Source of the DNA: Nonomuraea cavernae
GTDB lineage: Bacteria; Actinomycetota; Actinomycetes; Streptosporangiales; Streptosporangiaceae
Direction of reading: 5' to 3'
Assembly: GCF_014646355.1 (NCBI RefSeq)
Contig: NZ_BMNH01000014.1
Location: 124,001-188,000 of the forward strand
Length of the DNA stretch: 64,000 nt
Positions within the stretch are counted from its first letter, which is position 1, and each line of letters opens with the position of its first letter. Under the pieces are notes generated by a model. It did no database searches and was not told the DNA's origin. It was given only the letters and a program-made list of their open reading frames with translations. The translations under genes were made by a program, and so were the position numbers. Below are positions 7,614 to 15,410 of this stretch, in pieces.

Positions 7614-8813
7614 TCACGAGGACCTCGCCAGGGCGGGCAGGGACGGGTCGAAGCCCGGATCGACGCGCGCGGGCAGCCCCAGCGCCCGCTCGATCCGCGC
7701 CCGGTGGTAGGTGAGCAGCGGGTGGTGCCAGCCGGTCGCGGTGGCCTCCTTCGCGTACCGCAGCGCGGCGCGCGGCTGTCCGTCCTGGAACAGGGCCCAG
7801 GCGAGGACGTCGGCGGCGACCAGGTTGGGGTTGCGGGCGTACTCCGCCCTGGCATGCCGTACGGCCAGCACCGGGTCGCCGTGGTCGGCCTCGAACTCGG
7901 CCCAGGTGAGGTCGTCGCGCACGCCGGCCTCCCGCAGCAGCTCGCGCTGGGCCCGCAGCAGTGTCCAGTCGGCCGTCAGGCCCGCCTTGATCCTGGTCTC
8001 GCCCTGCTCGATCAGGTACTGGGGCAGGGGCAGCCGCTGGACGACCTGGTCGTAGAGGGTGAGGGCCTCGGTCAGCCGCCCGCCGAGCGCCGCGACCTTC
8101 GCCTGGCCGGCGAGGGCGGGGGTGTAGGCCGGGTACGCCCGCAGGGCCTGGCCGTACCAGTCGCCGGCCGCGCGCAGGTCGCCGGAGTGCAGGGCCAGTT
8201 CGCCCAGGTAGTGGCGGGCGAAGGCGCGGTCGGCGGGCAGGAAGGCGTCGGCTTCGGCGTCCAGCAGGAGCCGGCGGGCCGCGTCCCGGTCGCCGCGCAG
8301 TTCGGCCGCGTAGGACGCGCGGGCGAACGCGGGCACGCCGGGGCGCAGGCTCAGCATCCTGTTCACGGCCTTCTCGGCTCCGCTCAGGTCGCCGAGTTGC
8401 GTCTTCGCGTCGGCGAGCACGCCGTGCGCGGTCGCGCTGTAGGGGTTGACGTGGAGGGCGCGGTTCGCGAGCCGGGCGGCGTCGGCGAACTCGTGGCGGC
8501 CGGCGGCGAGCACCGCCTGGCCGGTCAGCACGGTGTCGTCCTCGGGAGCCAGCCGGGCGGCGGTGGCCAGAGCGCCCTCGGCCTTGGCGTAGAAGGAGGG
8601 GTCGCCGGTGATCCTGGTCTGGTCGACGTACTCCATGCCGAGCCGGGCCCAGCCGCGGTAGTCGCCGGGCAGGCGCTTGAGGCGGGTCTGCAGCGTTTCG
8701 GTGAAGGGCGCCGCCTGCTGCTCCTGGCGCTGCTCGGGCGCGGACACCGCGACGACGGTGAAGGCCAGCGCGCCGGCCAGGACCACGCCGCAGGCGAGGA
8801 CGAGCGATCGCAT
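7614..8813 (-). CDS. TPR-repeat protein with N-terminal membrane/signal anchor
   Basis: 399 residues from ATG 8813, which has GGAG about 6 bases upstream. The N-terminal hydrophobic segment (SLVLACGVVLAGALAFTVVAVSA, residues 3-25) has no clear lipobox and may be an anchor or signal peptide. The rest is helical repeats in the TPR pattern, for example W-LG--Y near residues 55-63, AEGALATAARLAPEDDTVL, ANRALHVNPYSATAHGVLADAKTQLGDLSGAEKAVNRML and WYGQALRAYPAYTPALAGQAKVAAL, at least seven units. It sits between the DUF4331 gene and the NicO gene in one transcription unit and may scaffold or deliver metal or protein partners outside the membrane. That role is speculation from context. Confidence 0.85.
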   Translation of the reverse strand: MRSLVLACGVVLAGALAFTVVAVSAPEQRQEQQAAPFTETLQTRLKRLPGDYRGWARLGMEYVDQTRITGDPSFYAKAEGALATAARLAPEDDTVLTGQAVLAAGRHEFADAARLANRALHVNPYSATAHGVLADAKTQLGDLSGAEKAVNRMLSLRPGVPAFARASYAAELRGDRDAARRLLLDAEADAFLPADRAFARHYLGELALHSGDLRAAGDWYGQALRAYPAYTPALAGQAKVAALGGRLTEALTLYDQVVQRLPLPQYLIEQGETRIKAGLTADWTLLRAQRELLREAGVRDDLTWAEFEADHGDPVLAVRHARAEYARNPNLVAADVLAWALFQDGQPRAALRYAKEATATGWHHPLLTYHRARIERALGLPARVDPGFDPSLPALARSS

Positions 8814-8844
8814 CGAGGGCTCCGAACGGTCCGAGGGTCGAAGA

Positions 8845-8954
8845 GGCCGGCCGGCCGCTACGGGGTGCACGGCCGGCCGGTGAGGCGGCGGGAAAGGGGG
8901 GAGACCGGACCCGCCGCGGGGGAGACCGGCCGGCCAGGAGAGGGAGCCGGCCGG
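8845..8954. repeat. Repeated GGCCGGCC palindromes between DUF4331 and TPR genes
   Basis: Blocks of CCGGCCGG/GGCCGGCC occur at 8845-8856, 8871-8880, 8926-8935 and 8946-8954. Each is self-complementary, so several alternative stem-loops can form in the RNA just after the DUF4331 stop. This could tune expression between the first and second genes or protect the upstream message. No U-tract is present, so a classical terminator is unlikely. Confidence 0.5.
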
Positions 8955-8962
8955 TCACGGGG

Positions 8963-10339
8963 TCAGCGCTGGTTGACCGCGACGTTGCCGGGGAGCGGGA
9001 TGTACGGGAACGTCGCCAGGAAGGGCTTGTCGTTCCTGTCCACCTTGTCCGTCAGCCCGGGGACGAGCTTGCCGGACTGCGCGGCCCCGGCCAGGGCCTG
9101 GAGCTCGATGTCCACCACGTCGTCCGACAGGCGTCGGCCGTTCGGGAAGCCCTGCAGGTCGCCGGCCAGCACGCCGAGCCTGTTGGGGTCCTTGGTGGGC
9201 GGGATCGACATGTTGAGCCGCAGCATCTCGGCGGGACGCAGCTTGCCGGCGTCCTTGTTGAGGGTCTGCGAGTTGAGGTCCGCCATGATCGGCCCGTTGC
9301 CCTTGGCGATGCCGGTCAGGAAGATCTCGAACAGGTCGTTACGGGGCGTGGCGGGCGCCTTGATCCCGTAGATGGACTCCAGCAGTCTGGCCACCTCGGG
9401 GTCGGTGACCCGCTTGACCAGGGCCGGCACGTCGGCGTCCTTGGCGGGCGGTAGCGCGTTGAACGCGTCCTTCAGGCCGGCGGGCGCCACGACCTCGTTG
9501 ACCAGGGGGTTGCCCAGGCGGGAGACCTGGACGAAGCCCTTGGGGCCCTGCTTGTCGGTGGTCGACCAGACGCCGATCACCGGGTTGCGCTTGGGGTCGC
9601 CCTTGAGCGCGAGGTCGGAGGCGGGCACCTGGACGGCCAGGGTGTTGACGTTGTAGCCCCTGGTGGTGTCCTGGCCGACCTCGGACAGGTCTCCGCCGTA
9701 CAGCAGGTCGAACACGCGCAGGTCGAGGAAGAACGCCTCGTCGGACTGTCCGGCGAGCGTCTTGCCGCCGCCGGGCAGATCGGTGATGGCCTGCTTCCTG
9801 AGCGTGCCGTAGTCGGGCATGGAGGCGGGGCCCACGTTGCTCGGCGCCACGATGCCGTTGGAGACCAGGGTCTTGCTGCCGCCCGGAGTGATCCTCTTCA
9901 GGGTGTAGCGCTGGCGGTAGAGCAGGTTCTGGTCGTCGAGCGAGGTGACGGGGCCGTTGTTGTAGAGGAACGTGGTGGTGCCGCGCCGGTCCTCGTCGCG
10001 GAAGGTCCACTGGTAGGTGATGTCGGGCTTGGCGTCGCCGTCGTTGTCGATCTTGATGTTGTAGCGCGACCTGGTGGCGAACGGGTAGAAGTTCGGGCCG
10101 CCGTTGGGTTCCTGGAACGGGATCCAGTTGGCCAGCAGCGTCACCGTGTCGGCCTTGTCGGGGCTGACGAACGCGTACACGTCGGTGTTGTCGTTGAGCG
10201 GGTCGGCCAGGATCGCCGGAGCCTCGCGGTGCGAGGAGGCGGCGCCGGTGTCGGTGCGGAGCACGGCGAACGAGGAGGCGGTCAGTGCCGCCGCGACGCC
10301 GAGTCCGACCAGAGCGCGCCGGTTGATCCGGAGCTCCAT
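8963..10339 (-). CDS. DUF4331 secreted protein
   Basis: 458 residues. The N-terminus has a Tat/Sec-like signal: basic NRRALVGLGVAAALTASSFAVL, with cleavage likely before residue 35. The mature part opens with SSHREAP-ILADPLNDNTDVYAF, the hallmark of DUF4331. Further conserved pieces are FQEPNGGPNFYPF, IKIDNDGDAKPDITYQW, the central FFLDLRVFDLLYG, and a C-terminal GRRLSDDVVDIELQAL. The DNDGDAKPD segment resembles a calcium-binding loop. The domain is widespread and of unknown biochemistry; proteins of this class are secreted or surface-bound. ATG 10339 follows AAAGGACC. It heads the DUF4331-TPR-NicO set, which suggests a metal-linked extracytoplasmic function (inference). Confidence 0.9.
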   Translation of the reverse strand: MELRINRRALVGLGVAAALTASSFAVLRTDTGAASSHREAPAILADPLNDNTDVYAFVSPDKADTVTLLANWIPFQEPNGGPNFYPFATRSRYNIKIDNDGDAKPDITYQWTFRDEDRRGTTTFLYNNGPVTSLDDQNLLYRQRYTLKRITPGGSKTLVSNGIVAPSNVGPASMPDYGTLRKQAITDLPGGGKTLAGQSDEAFFLDLRVFDLLYGGDLSEVGQDTTRGYNVNTLAVQVPASDLALKGDPKRNPVIGVWSTTDKQGPKGFVQVSRLGNPLVNEVVAPAGLKDAFNALPPAKDADVPALVKRVTDPEVARLLESIYGIKAPATPRNDLFEIFLTGIAKGNGPIMADLNSQTLNKDAGKLRPAEMLRLNMSIPPTKDPNRLGVLAGDLQGFPNGRRLSDDVVDIELQALAGAAQSGKLVPGLTDKVDRNDKPFLATFPYIPLPGNVAVNQR

Positions 10340-10451
10340 GTTCGGTCCTTTCGAAGGGCTGATCGGTTTCGAGAGGTCCCGGCCGGGTTCCTCGACGCCC
10401 TATTCGTCGCGGCGGGCCCGGCGGATGTCGGTCTCCTCCGCGAGGATGAGA

Positions 10452-10496
10452 GGTCAACCGAAGTTGACATACTCAGGTCGTCAATCTAGGTTGACC
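10452..10496 (+). promoter_or_regulatory. Promoter of the ABC exporter embedded in a duplicated palindrome
   Basis: Two copies of GTCAA-N6-TTGAC lie at 10453-10468 and 10480-10495, centres 27 bp apart; together they form a larger imperfect inverted repeat bounded by GGTCAACC and GGTTGACC. A good sigma-70-like promoter is embedded: TTGACA at 10464-10469, a 17-bp spacer, and TAGGTT at 10487-10492. The first palindrome overlaps the -35 and the second overlaps the -10, a classic repressor arrangement for the plus-strand ABC gene. The divergent DUF4331 operon could share it. Confidence 0.7.
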
Positions 10497-10558
10497 GGTG
10501 CGGATCGGTACCCGCCGATCGTTGGGGGTTTCGGGGATTCGCCGTGAGAGGGGAAACA

Positions 10559-12265
10559 GTGATCAAGGAGCTGCTCGCCCACATCCGTCCGCATCGCAGG
10601 ATTCTGCTGATCGGCGGGCTGCTGGGCCTGATCGGGTCGGCGGCCGGGTTATCCATGCCGCTGCTGGCCAAGTACGTCGTGGACGCCTTCGGCCAGGACG
10701 CGTCGATGGCCGGGCCCCTCATCGGGCTGACCGTCGCCGTGCTCGTCGGAGCGGTGGTCTCGGCCGGAGGCAACTACCTGATGGAACGCACGGGCGAGGG
10801 CATCGTGCTCGGCGCCCGGCGCCGGCTCGTCGACCGGATGCTCAGGCTCAGGGTGGCCGACGTGGACCGGCTCAAGCCCGGCGACCTGCTGTCGCGGGTG
10901 ACCGGTGACACGACGCTGCTGCGGGCCGTGCTGACCGACGGGATCGTGGGCTCGATCGGCTCGGTGTTCATGCTGGTCGGCGCGATCGTGCTGATGGCGG
11001 CCATGGACGGCGTGCTGCTGCTGGTCACGCTGCTCGTGGTGATGGTGATCGGCGGGTTGGTCGGCCTGATCATGCCCAGGATCCAGCGGGCGCAGAAGGA
11101 GGCCCAGGAGGCCGTGGGCGAGATGGGCGCGGTGCTCGACCGGGCCCTGCAGTCCTATCGCACGGTCAAGGCCAGCGGGGCCGAGGCGCGTGAGATCGGC
11201 GTGGTCGGCGAGGCCGCCGTGCGCGCCCGCGACCGCGGCCTGCAGGTGGCCGGATGGACCTCGCTGGCCGGAGTGGCGACCTGGATGGCGGTGCAGATCG
11301 CGTTCCTGTGCGTGCTCGCCGTGGGCGGCGCGCGGGTCGCCTCGGGCGCGCTCGAGGTGTCGTCGCTGATCGCGTTCCTGCTCTACCTGTTCTACCTGGT
11401 CGCGCCGATCGGCCAACTGGTCGAGGGCGCGGTGCAGCTGCAGCAGGGCCTGGCGGCGATGACGCGGATCAGGGAGATCGAGAACCTGCCCGGCGAGACC
11501 GTCGAGGTGCCGCCTCCCGCCTCGGCCGAGCCCGTGGGCGTGCGGTTCGAGAACGTGGTCTTCAGGTACGGCGACGACCGGCCGCTCGTGCACGACGGAG
11601 TCGGCTTCGAGGTGCCGCCCGGCGGGCTGACGGCGCTCGTCGGGCCGTCAGGCGCGGGCAAGTCCACCGTGTTCGCCCTGCTCGAACGCTTCTACGAGCA
11701 CCAGGAGGGCACGATCACGGTCGGCGGGCGCGACATCCGCGACTGGCCCCTCGGCGAGCTGCGCGGCGCTCTGGGCTACGTCGAGCAGGACGCCCCGGTG
11801 CTCGCGGGCACCCTCAGGGAGAACCTCCTCTTCGCCGCCCGGCACGCCACCGACGAGGAGCTGCGCCGCGCGCTCACCCGCACCCGCCTCGACGACCTGG
11901 TGGCCAGGCTGCCCGAGGGGCTCGACACCGCCGTCGGTCACCGCGGCGTGCTGCTGTCGGGCGGCGAGCGGCAGCGGGTCGCGATCGCCCGGGCGCTGCT
12001 GCGCAAGCCCCGGCTGCTCCTGCTCGACGAGGCCACGTCCCAGCTCGACGCGGTCAACGAGTTACGGCTGCGCGAGGTCATCGCGGAGGTGGCGGCGGAG
12101 ACCACGGTCCTCGTCATCGCCCACCGGCTCTCGACGGTGACCAACGCCGACCGCATCGTGGTCATGGACGCGGGCGGGGTGCGGGCCGTTGGCACCCACG
12201 AGGAGCTGATCGGCCAGGACGAGCTCTACCGCGAGCTGGCGGCCACCCAGTTCCTCGTGACGTGA
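10559..12265 (+). CDS. ABC exporter, permease fused to ATPase
   Basis: 568 residues, a half-transporter of the type I exporter fold. Six membrane helices occupy roughly residues 15-290, for example ILLIGGLLGLIGSAAGLSMPLLAKYVV near the start. The nucleotide-binding domain shows Walker A GPSGAGKST, a Q-loop EQDAP, signature LSGGERQRVAIARALL, Walker B LLLLDEAT and the switch His in IAHRLST. All catalytic residues look intact. GTG 10559 is chosen because AGGGG lies 5 bases upstream; GTG 10544 is in frame but lacks a site. It is likely a multidrug or lipid exporter working as a homodimer, since no second half-transporter is adjacent. It is controlled by the palindromic promoter at 10452-10496. Confidence 0.92.
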   Translation: MIKELLAHIRPHRRILLIGGLLGLIGSAAGLSMPLLAKYVVDAFGQDASMAGPLIGLTVAVLVGAVVSAGGNYLMERTGEGIVLGARRRLVDRMLRLRVADVDRLKPGDLLSRVTGDTTLLRAVLTDGIVGSIGSVFMLVGAIVLMAAMDGVLLLVTLLVVMVIGGLVGLIMPRIQRAQKEAQEAVGEMGAVLDRALQSYRTVKASGAEAREIGVVGEAAVRARDRGLQVAGWTSLAGVATWMAVQIAFLCVLAVGGARVASGALEVSSLIAFLLYLFYLVAPIGQLVEGAVQLQQGLAAMTRIREIENLPGETVEVPPPASAEPVGVRFENVVFRYGDDRPLVHDGVGFEVPPGGLTALVGPSGAGKSTVFALLERFYEHQEGTITVGGRDIRDWPLGELRGALGYVEQDAPVLAGTLRENLLFAARHATDEELRRALTRTRLDDLVARLPEGLDTAVGHRGVLLSGGERQRVAIARALLRKPRLLLLDEATSQLDAVNELRLREVIAEVAAETTVLVIAHRLSTVTNADRIVVMDAGGVRAVGTHEELIGQDELYRELAATQFLVT

Positions 12266-12325
12266 GGACGGACCACCACCCACTTCCCCGTGGCGTGAGG
12301 AGTTGTACTCTGCCAGAGACGTAGA

Positions 12326-12341
12326 TGAATGTGTTCATTCA
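12326..12341. promoter_or_regulatory. Putative hut operator upstream of hutU
   Basis: TGAATGTGTTCATTCA, a TGAATG-N4-CATTCA palindrome, ends immediately before the AGGAGG ribosome site of hutU. A matching site occurs at 20327-20342 before the M20 hydrolase gene of the same pathway. Two copies in front of the two hut transcription units support a common regulator. Confidence 0.7.
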
Positions 12342-12350
12342 GGAGGACGC

Positions 12351-14000
12351 ATGAGCCGCACCGTGCGCGCGCCGCGAGGCACGACGATCACCGCCAAGGG
12401 GTGGCCGCAGGAGGCCGCGCTCCGGATGCTCCAGAACAACCTGGACCCGGAGGTCGCCGAGCACCCCGAGCAGCTGGTCGTCTACGGCGGCTCGGGCCGG
12501 GCGGCCCGCGACTGGCCGTCGTACGACGCGCTGGTCAGGACGCTCACCACGCTGGAGGGCGACGAGACGCTGCTCGTCCAGTCAGGTCGCCCGGTCGGCG
12601 TCTTCCGCACGCACGAGTGGGCGCCCAGGGTGCTCATCGCCAACTCCAACCTGGTGCCCGACTGGGCCAACTGGGAGGAGTTCCGGCGGCTGGAGGCGGC
12701 CGGGCTGACCATGTACGGCCAGATGACCGCGGGCTCGTGGATCTACATCGGCACCCAGGGCATCCTGCAGGGCACGTACGAGACGTTCGCGGCGGTCGCC
12801 GCCAAGCGCTTCGGCGGGTCGCTGGCCGGCACCATCACGCTGACCGCCGGCCTCGGCGGCATGGGCGGCGCGCAGCCGCTCGCGGTCACCATGAACGGCG
12901 GCGTCGCCGTCTGCGTCGACTGCGACCCCCGGTCGGTCACGCGGCGCATCGAGCACGGCTACCTCGACGTCCAGGCGGCGTCCCTGGAGGAGGCGTTGCG
13001 GCTGGCCTACGAGGCCCGCGACGCCCGCAGGCCACTGTCGATCGGCGTGGTCGGCAACGCCGCCGAGGCCCTGCCGGACCTGCTGGCCCGCGGCGCCGAG
13101 ATCGACATCGTCACCGACCAGACCTCCGCCCACGACCCGCTGATGTACCTGCCGCTGGGCGTGGCCTTCGAGGACATGGCCACCGAGCGCGACAAGGACC
13201 CTGCCGGGTTCACCCAGCGGGCCCGCGAGTCGATGGCCCGGCACGTGGAGGCCATGGTCGGTTTCCAGGACGGCGGCGCCGAGGTCTTCGACTACGGCAA
13301 CTCCATCCGCGGCGAGGCCCGGCTGGCCGGCTACCAGCGGGCCTTCGACTTCCCCGGGTTCGTGCCCGCCTACATCAGGCCGCTGTTCTGCGCCGGCAAG
13401 GGCCCGTTCCGGTGGGCCGCGCTCAGCGGCGACCCCGCCGACATCGCCGCCACCGACCGGGCGATCCTGGAGCTCTTCCCCGAGAACGAGCCGCTGGCCA
13501 GATGGATCAGGAAGGCCGGGGAGAAGGTGCGCTTCCAGGGGCTGCCGGCGCGCATCTGCTGGCTCGGCTACGGCGAGCGCGACCGGGCGGGCGAGCGGTT
13601 CAACGACATGGTGGCGGCTGGTGAGCTCAAGGCGCCCGTGGTGATCGGCCGCGACCACCTCGACAGCGGCTCGGTCGCCTCCCCCTACCGCGAGACCGAG
13701 GCCATGGCCGACGGCTCCGACGCGATCGCCGACTGGCCGCTGCTCAACGCCATGCTCAACACGGCCTCGGGCGCGTCGTGGGTGTCGATCCACCACGGCG
13801 GCGGCGTCGGCATCGGCCGGTCGATCCACGCCGGTCAGGTCACGGTCGCCGACGGCACCGCGCTGGCCCGGGAGAAGCTCAACCGGGTGCTCACCAACGA
13901 CCCCGGGACGGGTGTGATGCGGCACGTCGACGCCGGCTACGAGGAGGCCGCCGAGGTGGCCGCCGAGCGCGGGGTCCGCATCCCGATGCGCGAATCCTGA
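12351..14000 (+). CDS. hutU: Urocanate hydratase
   Basis: 549 residues. It converts urocanate to 4-imidazolone-5-propanoate, step 2 of histidine degradation, using tightly bound NAD+. Visible signatures are GSGRAARDW near the N-terminus, TAGSWIYIGTQGILQGTYETF, the NAD-binding GLGGMGGAQPLAV, the DQTSAHDPL loop and ARICWLGYGERDRAG, which holds the conserved catalytic cysteine. The C-terminus has DSGSVASPYRETE and the GGGVGIG glycine motif. AGGAGG at 12341-12346 fixes ATG 12351; an upstream open stretch of 16 codons is not needed. It is followed after 44 bp by an RpiR-type regulator. The lyase hutH is not in this window. Confidence 0.97.
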   Translation: MSRTVRAPRGTTITAKGWPQEAALRMLQNNLDPEVAEHPEQLVVYGGSGRAARDWPSYDALVRTLTTLEGDETLLVQSGRPVGVFRTHEWAPRVLIANSNLVPDWANWEEFRRLEAAGLTMYGQMTAGSWIYIGTQGILQGTYETFAAVAAKRFGGSLAGTITLTAGLGGMGGAQPLAVTMNGGVAVCVDCDPRSVTRRIEHGYLDVQAASLEEALRLAYEARDARRPLSIGVVGNAAEALPDLLARGAEIDIVTDQTSAHDPLMYLPLGVAFEDMATERDKDPAGFTQRARESMARHVEAMVGFQDGGAEVFDYGNSIRGEARLAGYQRAFDFPGFVPAYIRPLFCAGKGPFRWAALSGDPADIAATDRAILELFPENEPLARWIRKAGEKVRFQGLPARICWLGYGERDRAGERFNDMVAAGELKAPVVIGRDHLDSGSVASPYRETEAMADGSDAIADWPLLNAMLNTASGASWVSIHHGGGVGIGRSIHAGQVTVADGTALAREKLNRVLTNDPGTGVMRHVDAGYEEAAEVAAERGVRIPMRES

Positions 14001-14044
14001 GGCCGACGGGATGAGAAACAGCAGTTGGTGACGTTGGAGCTCGT

Positions 14045-14878
14045 GTGACCAGCGGCTACCAGAGCGGGATGGACAGCTTGCTGGCCGGGCGCAGGCTCTC
14101 GCCCGTCCAGCGCAGGATCGCGCATTACCTGTCGGAGCATCTCGACGAGGCCATCTTCCTGTCCAGCGTCGAGCTGGCGGAGCGGGCGGGCGTGAGCCAG
14201 CCGTCGGTGACCCGGTTCGCCATGGTGCTCGGCTTCGCCGGCTATCCGGAGCTGCGCCAGGCGTTGCGGCCGCTGGTGATGGGCGGCCTGCCCGACGTGC
14301 CGCAGGAGAGCGTGCTGAGGAGCGCCGTCGACGACGAGATCCGCAACCTGACGGTGGTGCGCGACCGGCTGGCGCACCTCCCGCTGCGCGAGCTGGGGGA
14401 GTCGCTGGCCGCCACCGACCCGCTGCCCGTGCTCGGGCTGCGGGTGTCGTCGGGGCTGGCCACCACCTTCGCCTACTACGCGCGGCGGATCCATCCCGAC
14501 GTGCGGCTGCTGACGCACGGTGGGTCGGAGCTGGCCGACGGGCTGCACGCCGCGCGGCGCGCCGGGGCGGAGTGGATGGTGGCGGTGGTGCTGCCCCGGT
14601 ATCCGGTGGAAGCGGTGCAGGCGCTGGAGTACGCCGCGAAGCTGGGCCTGAAGACGGCGGTCATCACCGACAAGCCGGATTTTCCCGGCGACATGGTGCT
14701 CGCCGCCCCGCTGGGCGACCGGCTGGTGTTCGACTCGCACGCGGCGCCCCTGGCCCTGGCCATGGCCCTGGTGGAGGCCATGGCCGACGCGGCGCCCCTG
14801 CGCACCCGGGCCCGGCTGGAGGAGTACGAGCGGATGACCGACGAGGCCGGCACCTTCCTCCCCGGCCAGCCGTCGTAA
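14045..14878 (+). CDS. RpiR-family (HTH_6 plus SIS) transcriptional regulator, candidate hut regulator
   Basis: 277 residues. The N-terminal HTH_6 domain includes LSPVQRRIAHYLSEHLDEAIFLSSVELAERAGVSQPSVTRFAMVLGFAGYPELRQAL (about residues 17-75). The remainder (110-260) is a SIS-like sugar/phosphate isomerase fold with GLRVSSGLATTFAYYARRI and VVLPRYPVEAVQALEYAAKLGLKTAVITDKPDFP, but it looks divergent at the usual Ser/Thr-rich phosphosugar loop, as expected for a non-sugar effector. GTG 14045 follows GGAG by 5 bases. Its position directly after hutU suggests it controls the hut genes through the TGAATG-N4-CATTCA sites (inference). Confidence 0.88.
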   Translation: MTSGYQSGMDSLLAGRRLSPVQRRIAHYLSEHLDEAIFLSSVELAERAGVSQPSVTRFAMVLGFAGYPELRQALRPLVMGGLPDVPQESVLRSAVDDEIRNLTVVRDRLAHLPLRELGESLAATDPLPVLGLRVSSGLATTFAYYARRIHPDVRLLTHGGSELADGLHAARRAGAEWMVAVVLPRYPVEAVQALEYAAKLGLKTAVITDKPDFPGDMVLAAPLGDRLVFDSHAAPLALAMALVEAMADAAPLRTRARLEEYERMTDEAGTFLPGQPS

Positions 14879-14948
14879 CGACCGCAACGGCCGGCTGCTC
14901 TCTTCAGGCGGTCCTTGGTGACGATCACTGTCCGCGAGAGTCTCCCCC

Positions 14949-15089
14949 ATGCCGGTTGTCCAACCTCGCGGAGAACTGGCCGAGTTGGTCACCGCTGACT
15001 ACCCCAGAGCCCAGCTCTCCGACATGACACTCTCGGACGAGATCCGCATACGCTTGAAGCGGGTGCTTCACGAACAAATAAGCGCCTGA
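14949..15089 (+). CDS. 46-residue hypothetical protein
   Basis: A short open frame starts MPVVQPRGELAELV and continues with LSDEIRIRLKRVLHEQ, a predicted amphipathic helix rich in Arg and Glu. It has no strong ribosome site (only GAGAG about 9 bases upstream), but its TGA stop lies inside the left arm of a perfect terminator hairpin, which argues for a real transcription unit. I do not recognise the family. It lies at the left boundary of the accessory block that splits the hut locus, so it could be the tail of a lost gene. Confidence 0.45.
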   Translation: MPVVQPRGELAELVTADYPRAQLSDMTLSDEIRIRLKRVLHEQISA

Positions 15090-15112
15090 CCATCGGAAAC
15101 GGTCAGGCGCTT
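15080..15112. terminator. Perfect 12-bp hairpin terminator, probably bidirectional
   Basis: AAGCGCCTGACC at 15080-15091 pairs exactly with GGTCAGGCGCTT at 15101-15112 around a 9-base loop. It lies between the plus-strand 46-residue ORF and the minus-strand DUF397 gene, so it can end both converging transcripts. The stop codon of the small ORF is inside the left arm. Confidence 0.85.
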
Positions 15113-15185
15113 GCGAACACGATATACAAGGGTTCATATCCCCTCGAAGGGATGACAAGAGTCTCGCTGTCCGAGGGCAATCAGA

Positions 15186-15410
15186 CTATGCGTCGAACTC
15201 GCCGAGCTTGACACCGCTGAGGAAGGCTCGCCACTCGCCTGGAGTGAAGACGAGCGCGGGGCCGTTCGGGTTCTTGCTGTCACGCACGGCGACGATTCCG
15301 GGGAGATTGCCGGCGACCTCGACACAGTTTCCGCCGTTGTCGCCGCTGTGGGAACTCTTCCTCCATGCCGCCCGGTGGAGGTCCGCATGGATTAGGTCTT
15401 GAGCTTCCAT
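15186..15410 (-). CDS. DUF397 small protein
   Basis: A 74-residue member of the DUF397 family. Diagnostic pieces are AAWRKSSHSGDNGGNCVEVA, VAVRDSKNPNGPALVFTPGEWRAFL and a C-terminal Gly/Phe end. These proteins are typically encoded next to a DUF5753-type XRE regulator and are linked in Streptomyces to WhiJ/AbaA-like developmental control loci. The ATG at 15410 lies inside the last 19 bp of the XRE gene, so the two genes overlap and are likely co-translated. In WhiJ-type systems the small protein is thought to modulate the partner DNA-binding protein; that is family knowledge, not shown here. Confidence 0.92.
   Translation of the reverse strand: MEAQDLIHADLHRAAWRKSSHSGDNGGNCVEVAGNLPGIVAVRDSKNPNGPALVFTPGEWRAFLSGVKLGEFDA

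Noticed and set aside
5977..8958. Single 993-codon reading frame through the NicO gene and beyond
   Set aside because: Only the last 529 codons match NicO, with a start and ribosome site at 7566. The upstream part lies on the same strand as the TPR gene, but in a different frame.
15110..15145. tRNA-like GGTTCATATCCC in non-coding DNA
   Set aside because: The sequence resembles a T-loop, but no acceptor, D or anticodon stems fit around it.
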